NCBI RefSeq assembly: GCF_002167005.1
Contig: NZ_NHTN01000011.1
Location: 1 to 41,482 of the forward strand
Source of the DNA: Indiicoccus explosivorum
Lineage (GTDB): Bacteria > Bacillota > Bacilli > Bacillales_A > Planococcaceae
Length of the DNA stretch: 41,482 bases
Direction of reading: 5' to 3'
Numbering within the stretch: the stretch's first letter is position 1; each line of letters starts with the position of its first letter. Positions 8,137-16,941 of this stretch are shown here, piece by piece. Under the pieces are notes generated by a model. That model saw nothing but the letters and a program-made list of their open reading frames with translations, did no database searches and was not told the origin of the DNA. Made by a program: the position numbers and the translations under genes.

Positions 8137-8229
8137 CAAAAATCCCTCCTTATTTCTTTGATTCCCGGCGGCTTCCGGCGTTAAACCGGCCGCGGAAACG
8201 GGAATGGTTGTGAAAAGGAGGGAAAATGC

Positions 8230-8724
8230 ATGGAACAACTCCAGACTTTCCGGTTTGATGATGACGGCCGGATCCCCAACAATCCGCATCTGCCCGTCCT
8301 GCTGTATGAAGGGGCGTTCCGGACCGATCCTGACCGGATCGAACGCGCCTTCAACGAAAACGGCTGGACGAACAGCTGGACAGACGGGGTCTTCGACTAT
8401 CACCATTACCACAGCAACACGCATGAAGTGCTCGGAGTGAAATCCGGAACGGCGGAACTCCAGCTCGGCGGAGAGGGAGGGAAGACGTTCACCGTACGGA
8501 CAGGGGACGTCGCTGTGCTGCCGGCAGGAACCGGCCATAAAAGACTGAGCGCGAGCGAAGACTTCCAGGTGGTCGGCGCCTATCCCGATGGGCTGAGCCC
8601 GAATAAAAAATTGGGTGAACCCGAGGAACGGCCCTACGCGCTCGAACAGATCGCCAGTGTGCCGCTGCCGGCGCAGGATCCGGTCCGCGGGGAAGATGGC
8701 CCGCTGTTTAACACGTGGATGTAG
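8230..8724 (+). CDS. Cupin-domain protein (YjlB-like)
   Basis: A 164-residue single-domain cupin. The metal-binding motif 1 appears as HYHSNTHEVLGVKSGTAELQ near residues 59-78, with the paired histidines and glutamate, and motif 2 as DVAVLPAGTGHKRL near residue 94. The ribosome binding site AAGGAGG precedes the ATG by 8 nt. B. subtilis YjlB is similar in length and character; its role is not known to me. It is a single gene, with no operon partner on the same strand. It could bind a metal and a small ligand or isomerise a sugar, but no function should be assigned. Confidence 0.85.
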   Translation: MEQLQTFRFDDDGRIPNNPHLPVLLYEGAFRTDPDRIERAFNENGWTNSWTDGVFDYHHYHSNTHEVLGVKSGTAELQLGGEGGKTFTVRTGDVAVLPAGTGHKRLSASEDFQVVGAYPDGLSPNKKLGEPEERPYALEQIASVPLPAQDPVRGEDGPLFNTWM

Positions 8725-8780
8725 CCATGGAACCGGGCGGCCATCCGTGCAGCGAATAAATCAGGGGCAGGGGTGTATTG

Positions 8781-8860
8781 CAAGTATCCACTTGGGTTTC
8801 ACAAGTATTCCGCCCGGTTTCGCAAGTATCCGGCCCCTTTGTACAAGTACCTGCATGCGC
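8781..8860. repeat. Four-copy 21-bp array (CAAGTATCC type)
   Basis: CAAGTA starts at 8781, 8802, 8823 and 8844, an exact 21-bp period. Each unit continues as TCC or a variant, has a variable centre of about 6-8 bases, and ends near TTT. The array fills the gap between the cupin gene and YhfH; no gene is seen in it. A short leftward reading frame across it (8708-8908) encodes repeats with CET/CNT and is regarded as spurious. Confidence 0.8.
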
Positions 8861-8910
8861 CGCGTGCCGGCCCGTCTGCGAATGAAGCACAATGCCGGAA
8901 ACAAACACAC

Positions 8911-8947
8911 AAGGAGGCGGCCCTCGAAAAAGGCCGCCTCCTTATTT
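8911..8947. terminator. Bidirectional hairpin after yhfH
   Basis: AAGGAGGCGGCC and GGCCGCCTCCTT pair with a small loop; a T-run follows on the plus strand. It lies immediately beyond the YhfH stop codon. Confidence 0.7.
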
Positions 8948-8948
8948 T

Positions 8949-9080
8949 TTATTCATCGCCGTGGCCGATACAGCGCTCGCATTCGTACAAGTACGACTCA
9001 TGCTGTTCCTCGATTTCCTGTCCGCATTCGATGCACACCTTTTTCGGCAAATTCCGGTAAAATTCGAGTGTTTCCATCAT
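8949..9080 (-). CDS. yhfH: YhfH family small zinc-ribbon-like protein
   Basis: A 43-residue protein that I translated by hand. It begins MMETLEFYRNLPKK and contains two cysteine pairs, CIEC near residues 16-19 and CERC near residues 34-37, which could bind zinc. The opening EFYRNLP followed by CxxCG and EEQHE is the pattern of the Bacillales YhfH family. A GGAGG site lies 9 nt before the first ATG; the second ATG is also possible. It stands directly upstream of nothing on its strand except the glyoxylate genes far away, so it is probably a single-gene unit. The function of YhfH is not known. Confidence 0.8.
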   Translation of the reverse strand: MMETLEFYRNLPKKVCIECGQEIEEQHESYLYECERCIGHGDE

Positions 9081-9100
9081 AATGAATCGCCTCCGATTTT

Positions 9101-10705
9101 TTAGGATAATCTGTCATAGCCGGGCAGCGTCAGAAATTCGATGAAATCGCGTTCGAGTACGAGGGACGAGAACAGCTCAGCGCCGGCTTCATAATTCCCT
9201 TCAGCGAAAGCTTCCCCGCCGGCGGATTCCCGGATGGCTTCCAGTTCCTGGGCCAGCATTTCCTTGAACAGGCGCACGGTCACTTTCCGGCCGTCCTGCA
9301 GGCACCCTTGCGGATGGCGGATCCACTGCCAAACTTGGGCGCGGGAAATTTCCGCCGTGGCGGCGTCCTCCATCAGGTTGCGGATCGGGACAGCGCCGCG
9401 GCCGTCCAGCCAGGCAGCCAAATACTGCACGCCGACTGAAATGTTCTCCCGCAGGCCGGCTTCGGTGATCATGCCGCGCGGCACCGCCAGCAAGTCGTCC
9501 GCCGTCACCTGGACATCCTCCCGCTTCCGGCCGATCTGGTTCGGCTCCGGCATCCCTTTATCGAATTCCGCTTTTGCGATCGGGACGAGCGCCGGATGAG
9601 CGACCCATGTGCCATCGTGGCCGTCGTTCACTTCCCGCCGCTTATCCGCGCGCACTTTTTCGGACGCCGCCGCATTCGCTTCGGGATCCCCTTTCACAGG
9701 AATCTGTGCAGCCATCCCGCCGATGGCCGGGGCACCGCGCCTGTGGCACGTCTTGATAGCCAGCTGCGTATACGCCCGCATGAACGGCACGGTCATCGTC
9801 ACTTGCGCCCGGTCGGGAAAAAGCACCTTCGGCTGGCTGCGCAGCCGCTTGAGCATGCTGAAGATGTAATCCCACCGCCCGCAGTTGAGGCCGGCGGAGT
9901 GATCCCGGAGCTCATACAGGATCTCGTCCATTTCGAAGGCTGCCAGCACAGTCTCGATCAGCACGGTCGCCCGGATGGTGCCTTCAGGAATGCCGAGCGC
10001 TTTCTGGGCAAAGCCGAACACTTCGTTCCAGAGCCGGGCTTCCAGATGGCTTTCAAGCTTCGGCAAATAAAAGTAAGGGCCGGTCCCGCGGTCGATCAGC
10101 TCCTGTGCGTTATGGAAAAAATAAAGGCCGAAATCCACAAGGCTGGCACAAGCCGGCCGTCCTTCGATGCGGATATGTTTTTCGGGAAGATGCCAGCCCC
10201 GCGGCCGCACCATCAGCACGGCCGTTTCGTTATTCACCTCATACGCCTTACCGGTCTTCGGGTCCGTGAAGGTGATTGTCCGCCGGACGGCATCGTGCAG
10301 ATTCACTTGTCCTTCGATGATGTTTTGCCATGTAGGGGAAGTGGCATCTTCCAAATCCGCCATGAACATGCTGGCGCCGGAATTCAGCGCGTTGATGATC
10401 ATCTTCCGGCTGACGGGTCCTGTGATTTCCACACGCCGGTCCTGCATGTCATGGGGGAGCGGCGCGATCGTCCATTCCGCTTCCCGGATATGTGCGGTTT
10501 CGGGCAGAAAATCAGGCAGGTCACCCGCATCGATTTCCTTCTGCCGCCGGTCCCGCTTGTGCAGCAGTTCTTCCCGCCGGCGGTTGAACCGCACATGCAG
10601 CTCATACAGGAACTCCAGCGCTTCGGGGGTCAGGATCCTGTCGCTTCCCGTCACCGGCCCGCCTGTGACCGTAATGCGTTCAACAGAAGTCTGATTGACA
10701 GTCAT
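9101..10705 (-). CDS. aceB: Malate synthase A
   Basis: A 534-residue malate synthase, which joins glyoxylate and acetyl-CoA to malate, the second step of the glyoxylate shunt. The acceptor-site region [14 protein letters not shown], the [13 protein letters not shown] segment, [12 protein letters not shown] and the metal/catalytic region [17 protein letters not shown] are all present. The length is normal for the A isoform. The start at 10705 is chosen because AGGGGGG lies at a good distance; two other in-frame ATGs upstream overlap or precede that site. It begins 14 bp after the isocitrate lyase stop codon, so aceA and aceB form an operon. Confidence 0.95.
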   Translation of the reverse strand: MTVNQTSVERITVTGGPVTGSDRILTPEALEFLYELHVRFNRRREELLHKRDRRQKEIDAGDLPDFLPETAHIREAEWTIAPLPHDMQDRRVEITGPVSRKMIINALNSGASMFMADLEDATSPTWQNIIEGQVNLHDAVRRTITFTDPKTGKAYEVNNETAVLMVRPRGWHLPEKHIRIEGRPACASLVDFGLYFFHNAQELIDRGTGPYFYLPKLESHLEARLWNEVFGFAQKALGIPEGTIRATVLIETVLAAFEMDEILYELRDHSAGLNCGRWDYIFSMLKRLRSQPKVLFPDRAQVTMTVPFMRAYTQLAIKTCHRRGAPAIGGMAAQIPVKGDPEANAAASEKVRADKRREVNDGHDGTWVAHPALVPIAKAEFDKGMPEPNQIGRKREDVQVTADDLLAVPRGMITEAGLRENISVGVQYLAAWLDGRGAVPIRNLMEDAATAEISRAQVWQWIRHPQGCLQDGRKVTVRLFKEMLAQELEAIRESAGGEAFAEGNYEAGAELFSSLVLERDFIEFLTLPGYDRLS

Positions 10706-10719
10706 GTGCATCCCCCCTC

Positions 10720-12009
10720 TCACGTTACCGGCACGAACTGTGCCGTCTCTGTCGAACCCCGCATGGCTGTAGTCGATGATGTGCCGCCAGAAATGACCTG
10801 GGCGACTTCGTCGAAGTAACCGGTCCCGACTTCCCGCTGGTGGCGCGTCGCCGTGTACCCTTTCGATTCGCTCGCAAATTCCGCCTGCTGCAGCTCCGAG
10901 TAGGCGGCCATGCCGCGGTCGCGGTAGCTGTGTGCCAGCTCGAACATGCTGTGGTTCAGCGCATGGAAACCGGCGAGTGTGACGAACTGGAACTTATAGC
11001 CCATCCGTCCGAGTTCCACTTGGAATTTCTCGATCGTTTCCTGATCGAGCTTCGCCTGCCAGTTGAAGGAAGGCGAGCAGTTGTAGGCGAGCAGTTTGCC
11101 CGGGAAGCGGGCGTGGATGGCATCCGCGAACCGCTTCGCTTCTTCCAGATCCGGGTGGGAGGTCTCGCACCAGACGAGATCGGCGTACGGTGCGTAGGCG
11201 AGGCCTCTCGCAATCGCCTGGTCGATGCCGGGAACCGTCCGGTAGAACCCTTCCGATGAGCGTTCTCCGGTAATAAAACCATGGTCCGCCGGGTCGATGT
11301 CGCTTGTGATCAAATCCGCGGCGTCGGCGTCGGTGCGGGCGATCAGGATCGTCGGTACGCCGAGCACATCCGCCGCCAGCCGGGCGGAAACGAGGTTCCG
11401 GACCGCATTCTGCGTCGGCAGCAGCACTTTGCCGCCCAAATGACCGCATTTCTTCTCGGACGCGAGCTGGTCTTCAAAATGGACGCCCGCCGCGCCCGCC
11501 TCGATCATCGCTTTCATTAATTCGAAAACATTCAGCGGGCCGCCGAAACCGGCTTCCGCATCCGCTACGATCGGCGCGAACCAGTCGAAGCCATCTTCGC
11601 GGTTCTCCGTCTGATCGATCTGATCCGCCCGCTCCAGCGCCTGATTGATGCGCTTGACGACGTGCGGCACCGAATTGACGGGGTACAGCGACTGATCGGG
11701 GTACATCTGGCCGGCGACATTCGCATCCGCCGCCACTTGCCAGCCGCTCAAGTAAATGGCTTTCAGCCCCGCCTTCACTTGCTGGATCGCCTGGTTGCCG
11801 GTCAGGGCGCCGAGGGCATTGACGAAATCCTCTTCCTGCAGCGACCGGTACAGCCGCTCGGCACCTCTTTTCGCGAGCGTGTGCTCGATCATCACAGAAC
11901 CGCGGAGCTTCACGACATCTTCCGCTGAATACGGCCGCTCGATGCCTTGCCATCGGGCGTCTTCCGTCCACGTCTTTTCCAGTTCATCGATTTGCAGTTG
12001 TTTATTCAC
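10720..12009 (-). CDS. aceA: Isocitrate lyase
   Basis: A 429-residue isocitrate lyase that splits isocitrate into succinate and glyoxylate, the first step of the glyoxylate shunt. The catalytic signature KKCGH is at residues 186-190, with [10 protein letters not shown]-like metal-binding residues before it ([13 protein letters not shown] at 148-160). NCSPSFNWQ near residue 310 is also typical. The start is a GTG at 12009 with a weak AAAGGTGTGGG site; a TTG one codon earlier is possible. The open frame continues upstream to 12666 but that part crosses the divergent regulator gene and has no family similarity. It is first in the operon with malate synthase. Confidence 0.95.
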   Translation of the reverse strand: MNKQLQIDELEKTWTEDARWQGIERPYSAEDVVKLRGSVMIEHTLAKRGAERLYRSLQEEDFVNALGALTGNQAIQQVKAGLKAIYLSGWQVAADANVAGQMYPDQSLYPVNSVPHVVKRINQALERADQIDQTENREDGFDWFAPIVADAEAGFGGPLNVFELMKAMIEAGAAGVHFEDQLASEKKCGHLGGKVLLPTQNAVRNLVSARLAADVLGVPTILIARTDADAADLITSDIDPADHGFITGERSSEGFYRTVPGIDQAIARGLAYAPYADLVWCETSHPDLEEAKRFADAIHARFPGKLLAYNCSPSFNWQAKLDQETIEKFQVELGRMGYKFQFVTLAGFHALNHSMFELAHSYRDRGMAAYSELQQAEFASESKGYTATRHQREVGTGYFDEVAQVISGGTSSTTAMRGSTETAQFVPVT

Positions 12010-12039
12010 CAAACATCCCACACCTTTCGGAAAAAGATT

Positions 12040-12120
12040 TACTGTTTTATAACAGTATGTTATCGTGTTTCTAATATAGTACAGAATTTTCTGTTTGAAA
12101 CAAGATTCCGACAGAACACC
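12040..12120. promoter_or_regulatory. Palindromes and ACAG repeats between aceA and the LytTR gene
   Basis: TACTGTT-TTAT-AACAGTA (12040-12057) is a perfect palindrome that overlaps a leftward extended -10 box (TGTTATAAA) for aceA. A second palindrome, ACAGAA-TT-TTCTGT, lies at 12081-12094. On the plus strand ACAGTA/ACAGAA/ACAGAA start at 12052, 12081 and 12111, so they are 29-30 bp apart, close to three helical turns. LytTR proteins usually bind direct repeats containing ACAGTT-like cores, which makes these plausible operators. Confidence 0.5.
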
Positions 12121-12165
12121 GATTTTGGGGGACGAAAGGCGAAATAAGCGGATGAAAGGGGTTTT

Positions 12166-12810
12166 GTGATCGTGGAATGGACGGACGTGTTGAAATTCGA
12201 AGGGTTTTGGCTGGATTGGGTACCGGACGAAGCGGCGGTCGCGGTGGCCCGAAACGGGAAGTACATCTACTTCCGTCCGGGCGTGCCCGGCGTGTCCATC
12301 CGCCCCGGACAGCCGGTCGAACCGGGAAGCCTCGCCTGGCAGGTGGCGGAAACGGGCGAACGGATCGAACGGCGGGGGATGCGGTTTTTGGGGGAGACGG
12401 ACTGCTGCGGCGTCGGCTATCCGATTCCGGGCGGGGCGATCATCGTACTGCTGCCTTCCGCTTACATAGTCAAAAAAGAACGGCCGGTGACCGTACTCAC
12501 CGGCAAATCGGACGATCGCTGGCATCCGGTTCCGGTGAACGATATCCTCTACATCGAAAGCCAGCAGAAAAAGACATGGTTCTGCACGGAAGAAGGGCGG
12601 TTCAGCACTTCCTTTACATTGAAGGAACTGCGCGCGCGGCTGCCCGAATCCTTCCTCACCTGCCACCGGTCGTATATCGTGAATACCGGTCGGATCAAGG
12701 AAATCACCCGCGACATCTCATCAGGTCTGCTGCTGAAGATGGCCGACGGCTCGCTCTTGCCCATCAGCCAGAACTTCACAGCGGACATCCGGGACCGGCT
12801 CGGTTTTTGA
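12166..12810 (+). CDS. LytTR-domain transcriptional regulator, divergent from aceAB
   Basis: A 214-residue one-component regulator. The C-terminal half (about residues 105-210) is a LytTR DNA-binding domain, with [35 protein letters not shown] and the final LPISQNF typical of the family. There is no receiver domain; the N-terminal half (about 1-100) looks like a small sensor domain and contains a CC pair at residues 80-81, but I cannot name it. Start is a GTG 5 nt after AAGGGG. It diverges from aceA with only about 155 bp between, so it probably controls the glyoxylate shunt in response to a carbon metabolite. That role is inferred from position. Confidence 0.82.
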   Translation: MIVEWTDVLKFEGFWLDWVPDEAAVAVARNGKYIYFRPGVPGVSIRPGQPVEPGSLAWQVAETGERIERRGMRFLGETDCCGVGYPIPGGAIIVLLPSAYIVKKERPVTVLTGKSDDRWHPVPVNDILYIESQQKKTWFCTEEGRFSTSFTLKELRARLPESFLTCHRSYIVNTGRIKEITRDISSGLLLKMADGSLLPISQNFTADIRDRLGF

Positions 12811-12823
12811 GACGCTACTTTAC

Positions 12824-12883
12824 GGTGCCTGGCACCATTTTTCACAATTGCTCACACAATCGTGAATTTTGGTGCCAGGCACC
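12824..12883. repeat. Nested palindromic GGTGCCTGGCACC element
   Basis: GGTGCCTGGCACCA (12824-12837) pairs with TGGTGCCAGGCACC (12870-12883). Inside lies a second, imperfect hairpin, TTCACAATTG with CAATCGTGAA. A CGTTTTTAT tract follows, so the element may also end transcription of the LytTR gene. It is related to the elements at 6392 and 28874. Confidence 0.82.
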
Positions 12884-12936
12884 CGTTTTTATGCGATAAT
12901 GTGAGGATTCAGCAGAAGAGAGAAAGGTGCGAGTCC

Positions 12937-14094
12937 ATGGGAATTTCAATCAACAGCTGGACAGAGGAGATCAAAATTTCCGGCATCCGGCAGTTTTTCA
13001 ATCTGTTGGCCGATTACCCGGATGCGGTCGGGCTGACGGTCGGACAGCCCGACTTTCCGACGCCCGAAGCCGTGAAGGAAGCGGGGATGCGGGCCATCTC
13101 GGACGATAAAACCGGCTATTCTCACAACGCGGGGCTGATGGATCTGCGGCTGGCCATCCGGTCGTTCTTCAGTGAAGTGCACGGGCTTGCATACGATGCG
13201 GCCAGTGAAATCATCGCGACGAACGGATCGAGTGAAGGGCTCGATTCCATCTTCCGCACCATCTTGGAAGAAGGGGATGAAGTGATCATCCCGGCGCCGG
13301 CCTATCCCGGATACGCGCCGCTGATCCGGCTGTCGGGGGCGGAAGCGGTGTTCCTGGATACATCGGATACGGGATTCCAGCCGGACCCCGACCGGCTGGA
13401 GGCGCTCATCACGCCGAAAACGAAAGCGGTCCTGATGAACTTCCCGACCAATCCGACCGGCGTCACTCTGGGCGATGCCCGTCTCGGCCAGCTGGCTGAC
13501 GTCCTGTCGCGGCACGAGGTGTTCATCGTCTCGGACGAAGTATACAGTGAGAACCGCTTCGACGGCATCCATCGTTCATTCGCCCATTTCCAGGCGCTCC
13601 GGGACCGGACGTTCATCGTGCACGGCCTGTCGAAGTCGCACTCGATGACCGGCTGGCGCCTCGGCTTCATCGCCGGGCCGGCCTCCGTCATGCAGCACGT
13701 CCTGAAAGTCCACCAGTACAACGCCGCCTGCGCTTCGCTTCCGAGCCAGTATGCGGCCATCGAAGCGCTGAACGGGCAGCGACATGTCCCTGCCGAAATG
13801 AATCAAGCCTACATTGAACGCCGGGATTTCGTGTACAGCCGGCTGTCCGGAATGGGGCTGGACGTCGTGCGGCCGACCGGGGCCTTTTATATCTTCCCTT
13901 CGATCAGGAAGTTCGGTCTGTCTTCGGCGGAATTCGCGGAACGGCTGCTGAAGGAAGGGGGCGTAGGGGCTGTGCCGGGATCCGCCTTCACGGAATATGG
14001 GGAAGGTTTCCTCCGTATCTCCTACGCATACAGCATGCCGGTGCTCAAAGAAGGGATGGACCGGCTGGAAGCGTTCATCCGCTCGATTTCCTGA
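12937..14094 (+). CDS. patA: Aminotransferase PatA (class I/II, PLP-dependent)
   Basis: A 385-residue fold type I aminotransferase. The PLP lysine is Lys233 in HGLSKSHSMTGWRLGF, with NPTGVTL and SDEVYSE before it as the usual cofactor contacts. The opening ISGIRQF-NLLADYPDAVGLTVGQPDF and the segment VHQYNAACASLPSQ match B. subtilis PatA, which works as N-acetyl-LL-diaminopimelate aminotransferase in lysine and cell-wall precursor synthesis. The start at 12937 is the first ATG that matches the family; the frame extends upstream into the palindromic repeat. A strong terminator follows. A broader aminotransferase role is possible. Confidence 0.87.
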   Translation: MGISINSWTEEIKISGIRQFFNLLADYPDAVGLTVGQPDFPTPEAVKEAGMRAISDDKTGYSHNAGLMDLRLAIRSFFSEVHGLAYDAASEIIATNGSSEGLDSIFRTILEEGDEVIIPAPAYPGYAPLIRLSGAEAVFLDTSDTGFQPDPDRLEALITPKTKAVLMNFPTNPTGVTLGDARLGQLADVLSRHEVFIVSDEVYSENRFDGIHRSFAHFQALRDRTFIVHGLSKSHSMTGWRLGFIAGPASVMQHVLKVHQYNAACASLPSQYAAIEALNGQRHVPAEMNQAYIERRDFVYSRLSGMGLDVVRPTGAFYIFPSIRKFGLSSAEFAERLLKEGGVGAVPGSAFTEYGEGFLRISYAYSMPVLKEGMDRLEAFIRSIS

Positions 14095-14101
14095 ACACCA
14101 C

Positions 14102-14152
14102 AAAAAGGCTGCCCGGACTGTCAGTGAACACTGGCAGTCCGAGGCAGCCTTT
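14102..14152. terminator. Terminator after patA
   Basis: AAAAAGGCTGCC-GGACTG and CAGTCC-GGCAGCCTTTT form a long interrupted stem ending in T residues, and the flanking A-run makes it usable from the other side as well. Confidence 0.8.
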
Positions 14153-14179
14153 TGCTGTCCGCGGCAGATCCTGTCGCGC

Positions 14180-14392
14180 TTAAAGGTCTTCGCCGGCCTG
14201 CTTCCGGTTGGCGACGGTGGGCTTCATCCGGTTTTGCTGATCGGGCAGCCGTTCCTGGTCTTCCAGAGATTGCTGCTCCTGCTTCAAGTCGTTGCCGGCA
14301 GCTTGTTCATCTTCTTCCCGGCGCTTTTTCTTCAGGAGTTCTTCCGCTTTTTCCTGATTGCTCTTATTCTGATCGGAATGATATGCAGCCAT
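14180..14392 (-). CDS. Small hydrophilic protein of unknown function (copy B)
   Basis: A 70-residue, highly charged protein (many K, E, Q, D, R) with no membrane segment. A strong AGGAGGG site precedes the ATG at 14392. The region around residues 42-60 (QSLEDQERLPDQQNRMKP) repeats the core of the 42-residue protein at 8008-8136, whereas its N-terminal 40 residues are extra and lysine-glutamate rich (EELLKKKRREEDEQ). It is a single-gene unit converging on patA. I do not recognise the family. Predicted to be largely helical or disordered from composition; any stress-related function is a guess. Confidence 0.7.
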   Translation of the reverse strand: MAAYHSDQNKSNQEKAEELLKKKRREEDEQAAGNDLKQEQQSLEDQERLPDQQNRMKPTVANRKQAGEDL

Positions 14393-14554
14393 TGAAATCC
14401 CTCCTGTTTGATTCGGTATTCCTTATTTTCCCGCCGCTGTTTCAGGACAAACACGAAAAATTGGCGGAAGAGAGTGAAATTTACGCCGGTCAGGCCGATA
14501 TATCCATCGTAACAGGAATCCGCACAGGCAATCAGCGAACTGGAGGTACAGGGG

Positions 14555-16327
14555 ATGGATAAAGAAAAGGCCGTCAGCAAATCCGGCAAATGGAAGAAAT
14601 GGAAAAAACCGAAACCGATCCAATCGGCAACCGGCCGCCGGTTGTCATTCAGCAGCATTCAAGCGAAGATCCTGCTCGGCTTTTCTGCAGTGATCGCGCT
14701 CGTCCTCATCATGGGGGCTGTCAATTACCAGTCCGTATCCAATATGAACCGCACGACAGAGAAAATCGCGGAACAAGAGCTGGAATTCCTGCTTGTAGAC
14801 GAAAAACTGGCATTCATCATGGCGCAGCAGCTCTCCGCGGCACGAGGGTACATCCTGCTCGGGAAGCTGACGTACAAAGAGGACTTCAAGGCGCTGACGG
14901 AAGAAAGTCAGCCGCTGCAGGACTACTTGCTGGAGCATTCCACTTCGGAAGAAGCCGCCAAACTCATCGCGGAAAGCATCAGCTGGCGGCAGTCGCTGAA
15001 GACCGACGTGTTCGACGAATACGATGCCGGCAATACGGAAGACGCCCGCTACAACCTGGACGTCATGCTGGCGCCGGTGTCCGAGAAAGTGATCGAAGGA
15101 TTCACGGCCCTTGCCGACGGACGTGAAGCGAGCATCAAAGCTGAAGGCGCGGCAGCTATGAAGCAGGGGGACAGAAGCAAACTCATCACCCTCATCCTGC
15201 TTGCAGCCGTCTTTGCGGCCGGTATCGCGGTCGCGCTCTACACAGCCCGCCTGATCGCCAGCCCGCTGAAACGGGTGACCGAACGCATGACCGCCGTCGC
15301 GGAAGGCGATTTGAGCACCGGCCAGCTCGAAGTCCGGTCGAAAGATGAAACCGGCCAGCTCATCCACGCGGTGAACATCATGAACAGCAGCATGCGGGAC
15401 CTCGTCAGCCAGATCACCGGCGTGTCCAAAAACGTCTCTGTGCAGAGCGATGAGCTGACGCATGCGGCGACAGAAGTGAAAGAAGGATCGTACCAGATGG
15501 CCGCCACGATGCAGGAACTGGCATCCGGGACGGAATCGCAGACCCACCACACGGTCGACCTGTCCCAGTCCATGGAACAGTTCTCGCAGAAAATGGCTGA
15601 AGTCAATAAAACCGGCGAGACCGTTTGGGAGTCGGCGAACGAAGTGGCCGGACTGACGGAACAGGGCAGCCGGCTCATGGAGGCCTCCGTCCGGCAGATG
15701 GCGGCGATCGACCGGATCGTGCAGGAAGCGGTCGGAAAAGTCAGCGGCCTCGACGAACAGTCGAAACGGATCGGCGAACTGGTGTCGGTCATCAAAGAAA
15801 TCGCCGGCCAGACGAATTTGCTCGCGCTCAACGCGGCCATCGAAGCGGCCCGCGCCGGTGAGCACGGCAAGGGATTTGCGGTGGTGGCGGACGAAGTGCG
15901 CAAGCTCGCCGAGCAGGTCGCCAATTCCGTGACGGATATCACGGGGATCGTATCCGGCATTCAGAAGGAATCCGCCGAAGTCGCCAAGTCGCTGCAAGGC
16001 GGCTATCATGAAGTCGAAAAAGGCACGGAACAGATCAAATCGACCGGCGAGACCTTCACAGTCATCAGTGAAAATCTTGCGGGCATGGTCGTCCGGATCG
16101 AGGATATCACTGCGAAGATCACAGACGTGTCCGAAGACAGCCGGAAGATGAGCACGAACATCGAAGAGATCGCCGCCATTTCCCAGGAGGCGGCAGCGGG
16201 CATCGAAGAGACGGCGGCTTCGTCCCAGCAGATCAGCTCATCGATGGAACAAGTCGCCGGCAGCTCGACAGAACTGTCCCGTTCTGCAGGCGCGCTCAAT
16301 GACCTGATCGGCCGGTTCAAAATATAA
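14555..16327 (+). CDS. Methyl-accepting chemotaxis protein
   Basis: A 590-residue transmembrane chemoreceptor. A basic cytoplasmic start (residues 1-36) leads to TM1 at about 37-58, an extracytoplasmic four-helix-bundle-type sensor domain to about 208, TM2 at about 209-231, a HAMP domain to about 285, and the signalling domain with the conserved hairpin tip [20 protein letters not shown] near residue 417. Methylation-helix heptads are visible on both sides. GGAGG lies about 10 nt before the ATG. It is transcribed alone and ended by a terminator at 16344. The ligand is unknown. It indicates a chemotactic, motile organism. Confidence 0.95.
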   Translation: MDKEKAVSKSGKWKKWKKPKPIQSATGRRLSFSSIQAKILLGFSAVIALVLIMGAVNYQSVSNMNRTTEKIAEQELEFLLVDEKLAFIMAQQLSAARGYILLGKLTYKEDFKALTEESQPLQDYLLEHSTSEEAAKLIAESISWRQSLKTDVFDEYDAGNTEDARYNLDVMLAPVSEKVIEGFTALADGREASIKAEGAAAMKQGDRSKLITLILLAAVFAAGIAVALYTARLIASPLKRVTERMTAVAEGDLSTGQLEVRSKDETGQLIHAVNIMNSSMRDLVSQITGVSKNVSVQSDELTHAATEVKEGSYQMAATMQELASGTESQTHHTVDLSQSMEQFSQKMAEVNKTGETVWESANEVAGLTEQGSRLMEASVRQMAAIDRIVQEAVGKVSGLDEQSKRIGELVSVIKEIAGQTNLLALNAAIEAARAGEHGKGFAVVADEVRKLAEQVANSVTDITGIVSGIQKESAEVAKSLQGGYHEVEKGTEQIKSTGETFTVISENLAGMVVRIEDITAKITDVSEDSRKMSTNIEEIAAISQEAAAGIEETAASSQQISSSMEQVAGSSTELSRSAGALNDLIGRFKI

Positions 16328-16343
16328 GCTTAACTTCAGCCGC

Positions 16344-16383
16344 ACGCGGAAAAAGGAAACCGACTCCTTTTCCCGCGTTTTTT
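16344..16383 (+). terminator. Terminator after the chemoreceptor gene
   Basis: ACGCGG-AAAAAGGA pairs with TCCTTTT-CCCGCGT around a short loop, followed by TTTTTT. Confidence 0.8.
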
Positions 16384-16474
16384 GCGTAGCCCGTCCTTTT
16401 CCTGCACCTAAATAGCGAAACATTCCTGTATCTTTCAGCCCTCCAATTAAAAATTAGTAATAGGTCAAAAAGCC

Positions 16475-16503
16475 TGTACAAAATCAAGTGAAGTGATTAT
16501 AAT
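16475..16503 (+). promoter_or_regulatory. Sigma-A-type promoter for the J-like protein gene
   Basis: TGTACA (16475-16480) and TATAAT (16498-16503) are separated by 17 bp and lie about 40 bp before the ATG at 16542. The -10 box is a perfect consensus. Confidence 0.6.
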
Positions 16504-16541
16504 GAATGATAAGAGCGACACGGAGAGGGGAGACAGGGAAG

Positions 16542-16802
16542 ATGAAGAAATTCACGAACTACTACTACGTACTGGGTGTATCCCAGCTGGCTTCCCGCAA
16601 GGAAATCAGAACCGCCTATGAACAGAAAAAAAGACTGTACGCCGAAGGGGACGCCCAGCAGGCGCTCCTGGAGGAGGCATTTTCGATCCTCCACCAGCCG
16701 CTGTCCCGGGAACGGTATGATGAAGAATTCGAACGCAATACGAACCGCCGGATGAGCCGGCAGCGTGAGCTTCAGCTCAGCCTCCTCCGGCAGCGGGCAT
16801 GA
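16542..16802 (+). CDS. Degenerate J-domain (DnaJ-like) small protein
   Basis: An 86-residue protein whose first 65 residues follow the J-domain pattern: NYYYVLGVSQLASRKEIRTA for helices I-II and EEAFSILHQPLSRERYDEEF for helices III-IV. The HPD loop that activates Hsp70 ATPase in true DnaJ proteins is missing; the place is taken by RLYAEGDAQ. The start at 16542 follows a purine-rich AGGGAAG, and an in-frame ATG at 16506 has no good site. It has its own promoter and terminator. Without HPD it is unlikely to stimulate DnaK in the usual way. A protein-protein adaptor role is possible but unsupported. Confidence 0.7.
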   Translation: MKKFTNYYYVLGVSQLASRKEIRTAYEQKKRLYAEGDAQQALLEEAFSILHQPLSRERYDEEFERNTNRRMSRQRELQLSLLRQRA

Positions 16803-16805
16803 TCA

Positions 16806-16840
16806 GCGGCTTCCCTTTTTCGTAAAGGGAGCCGTTTTTT
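16806..16840 (+). terminator. Terminator after the J-like protein gene
   Basis: CGGCTTCCCTTT and AAAGGGAGCCG form a stem followed by TTTTTT. Confidence 0.85.
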
Positions 16841-16941
16841 ATTGCCAAAAAAAGTTTTCAGAAAATAAGCTGCATCCGCTAGTGACAGTGATAAAATGGA
16901 AAACAGGGACATTCCGAAAAAAAGAAGAGGGGGATGATGAC

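Noticed and set aside
8708-8908. 66-residue leftward frame with CET/CNT repeats
   Set aside because: Explained by the CAAGTA array; no start signal.
12010-12666. N-terminal extension of isocitrate lyase by about 219 residues
   Set aside because: The extension runs antisense through the LytTR gene, has no family similarity, and the enzyme has its normal length from the GTG at 12009.
14645-16009. 454-residue open frame antisense to the chemoreceptor gene
   Set aside because: Shadow frame of GC-rich coding DNA; no recognisable domain, and the sense strand is a clear chemoreceptor.
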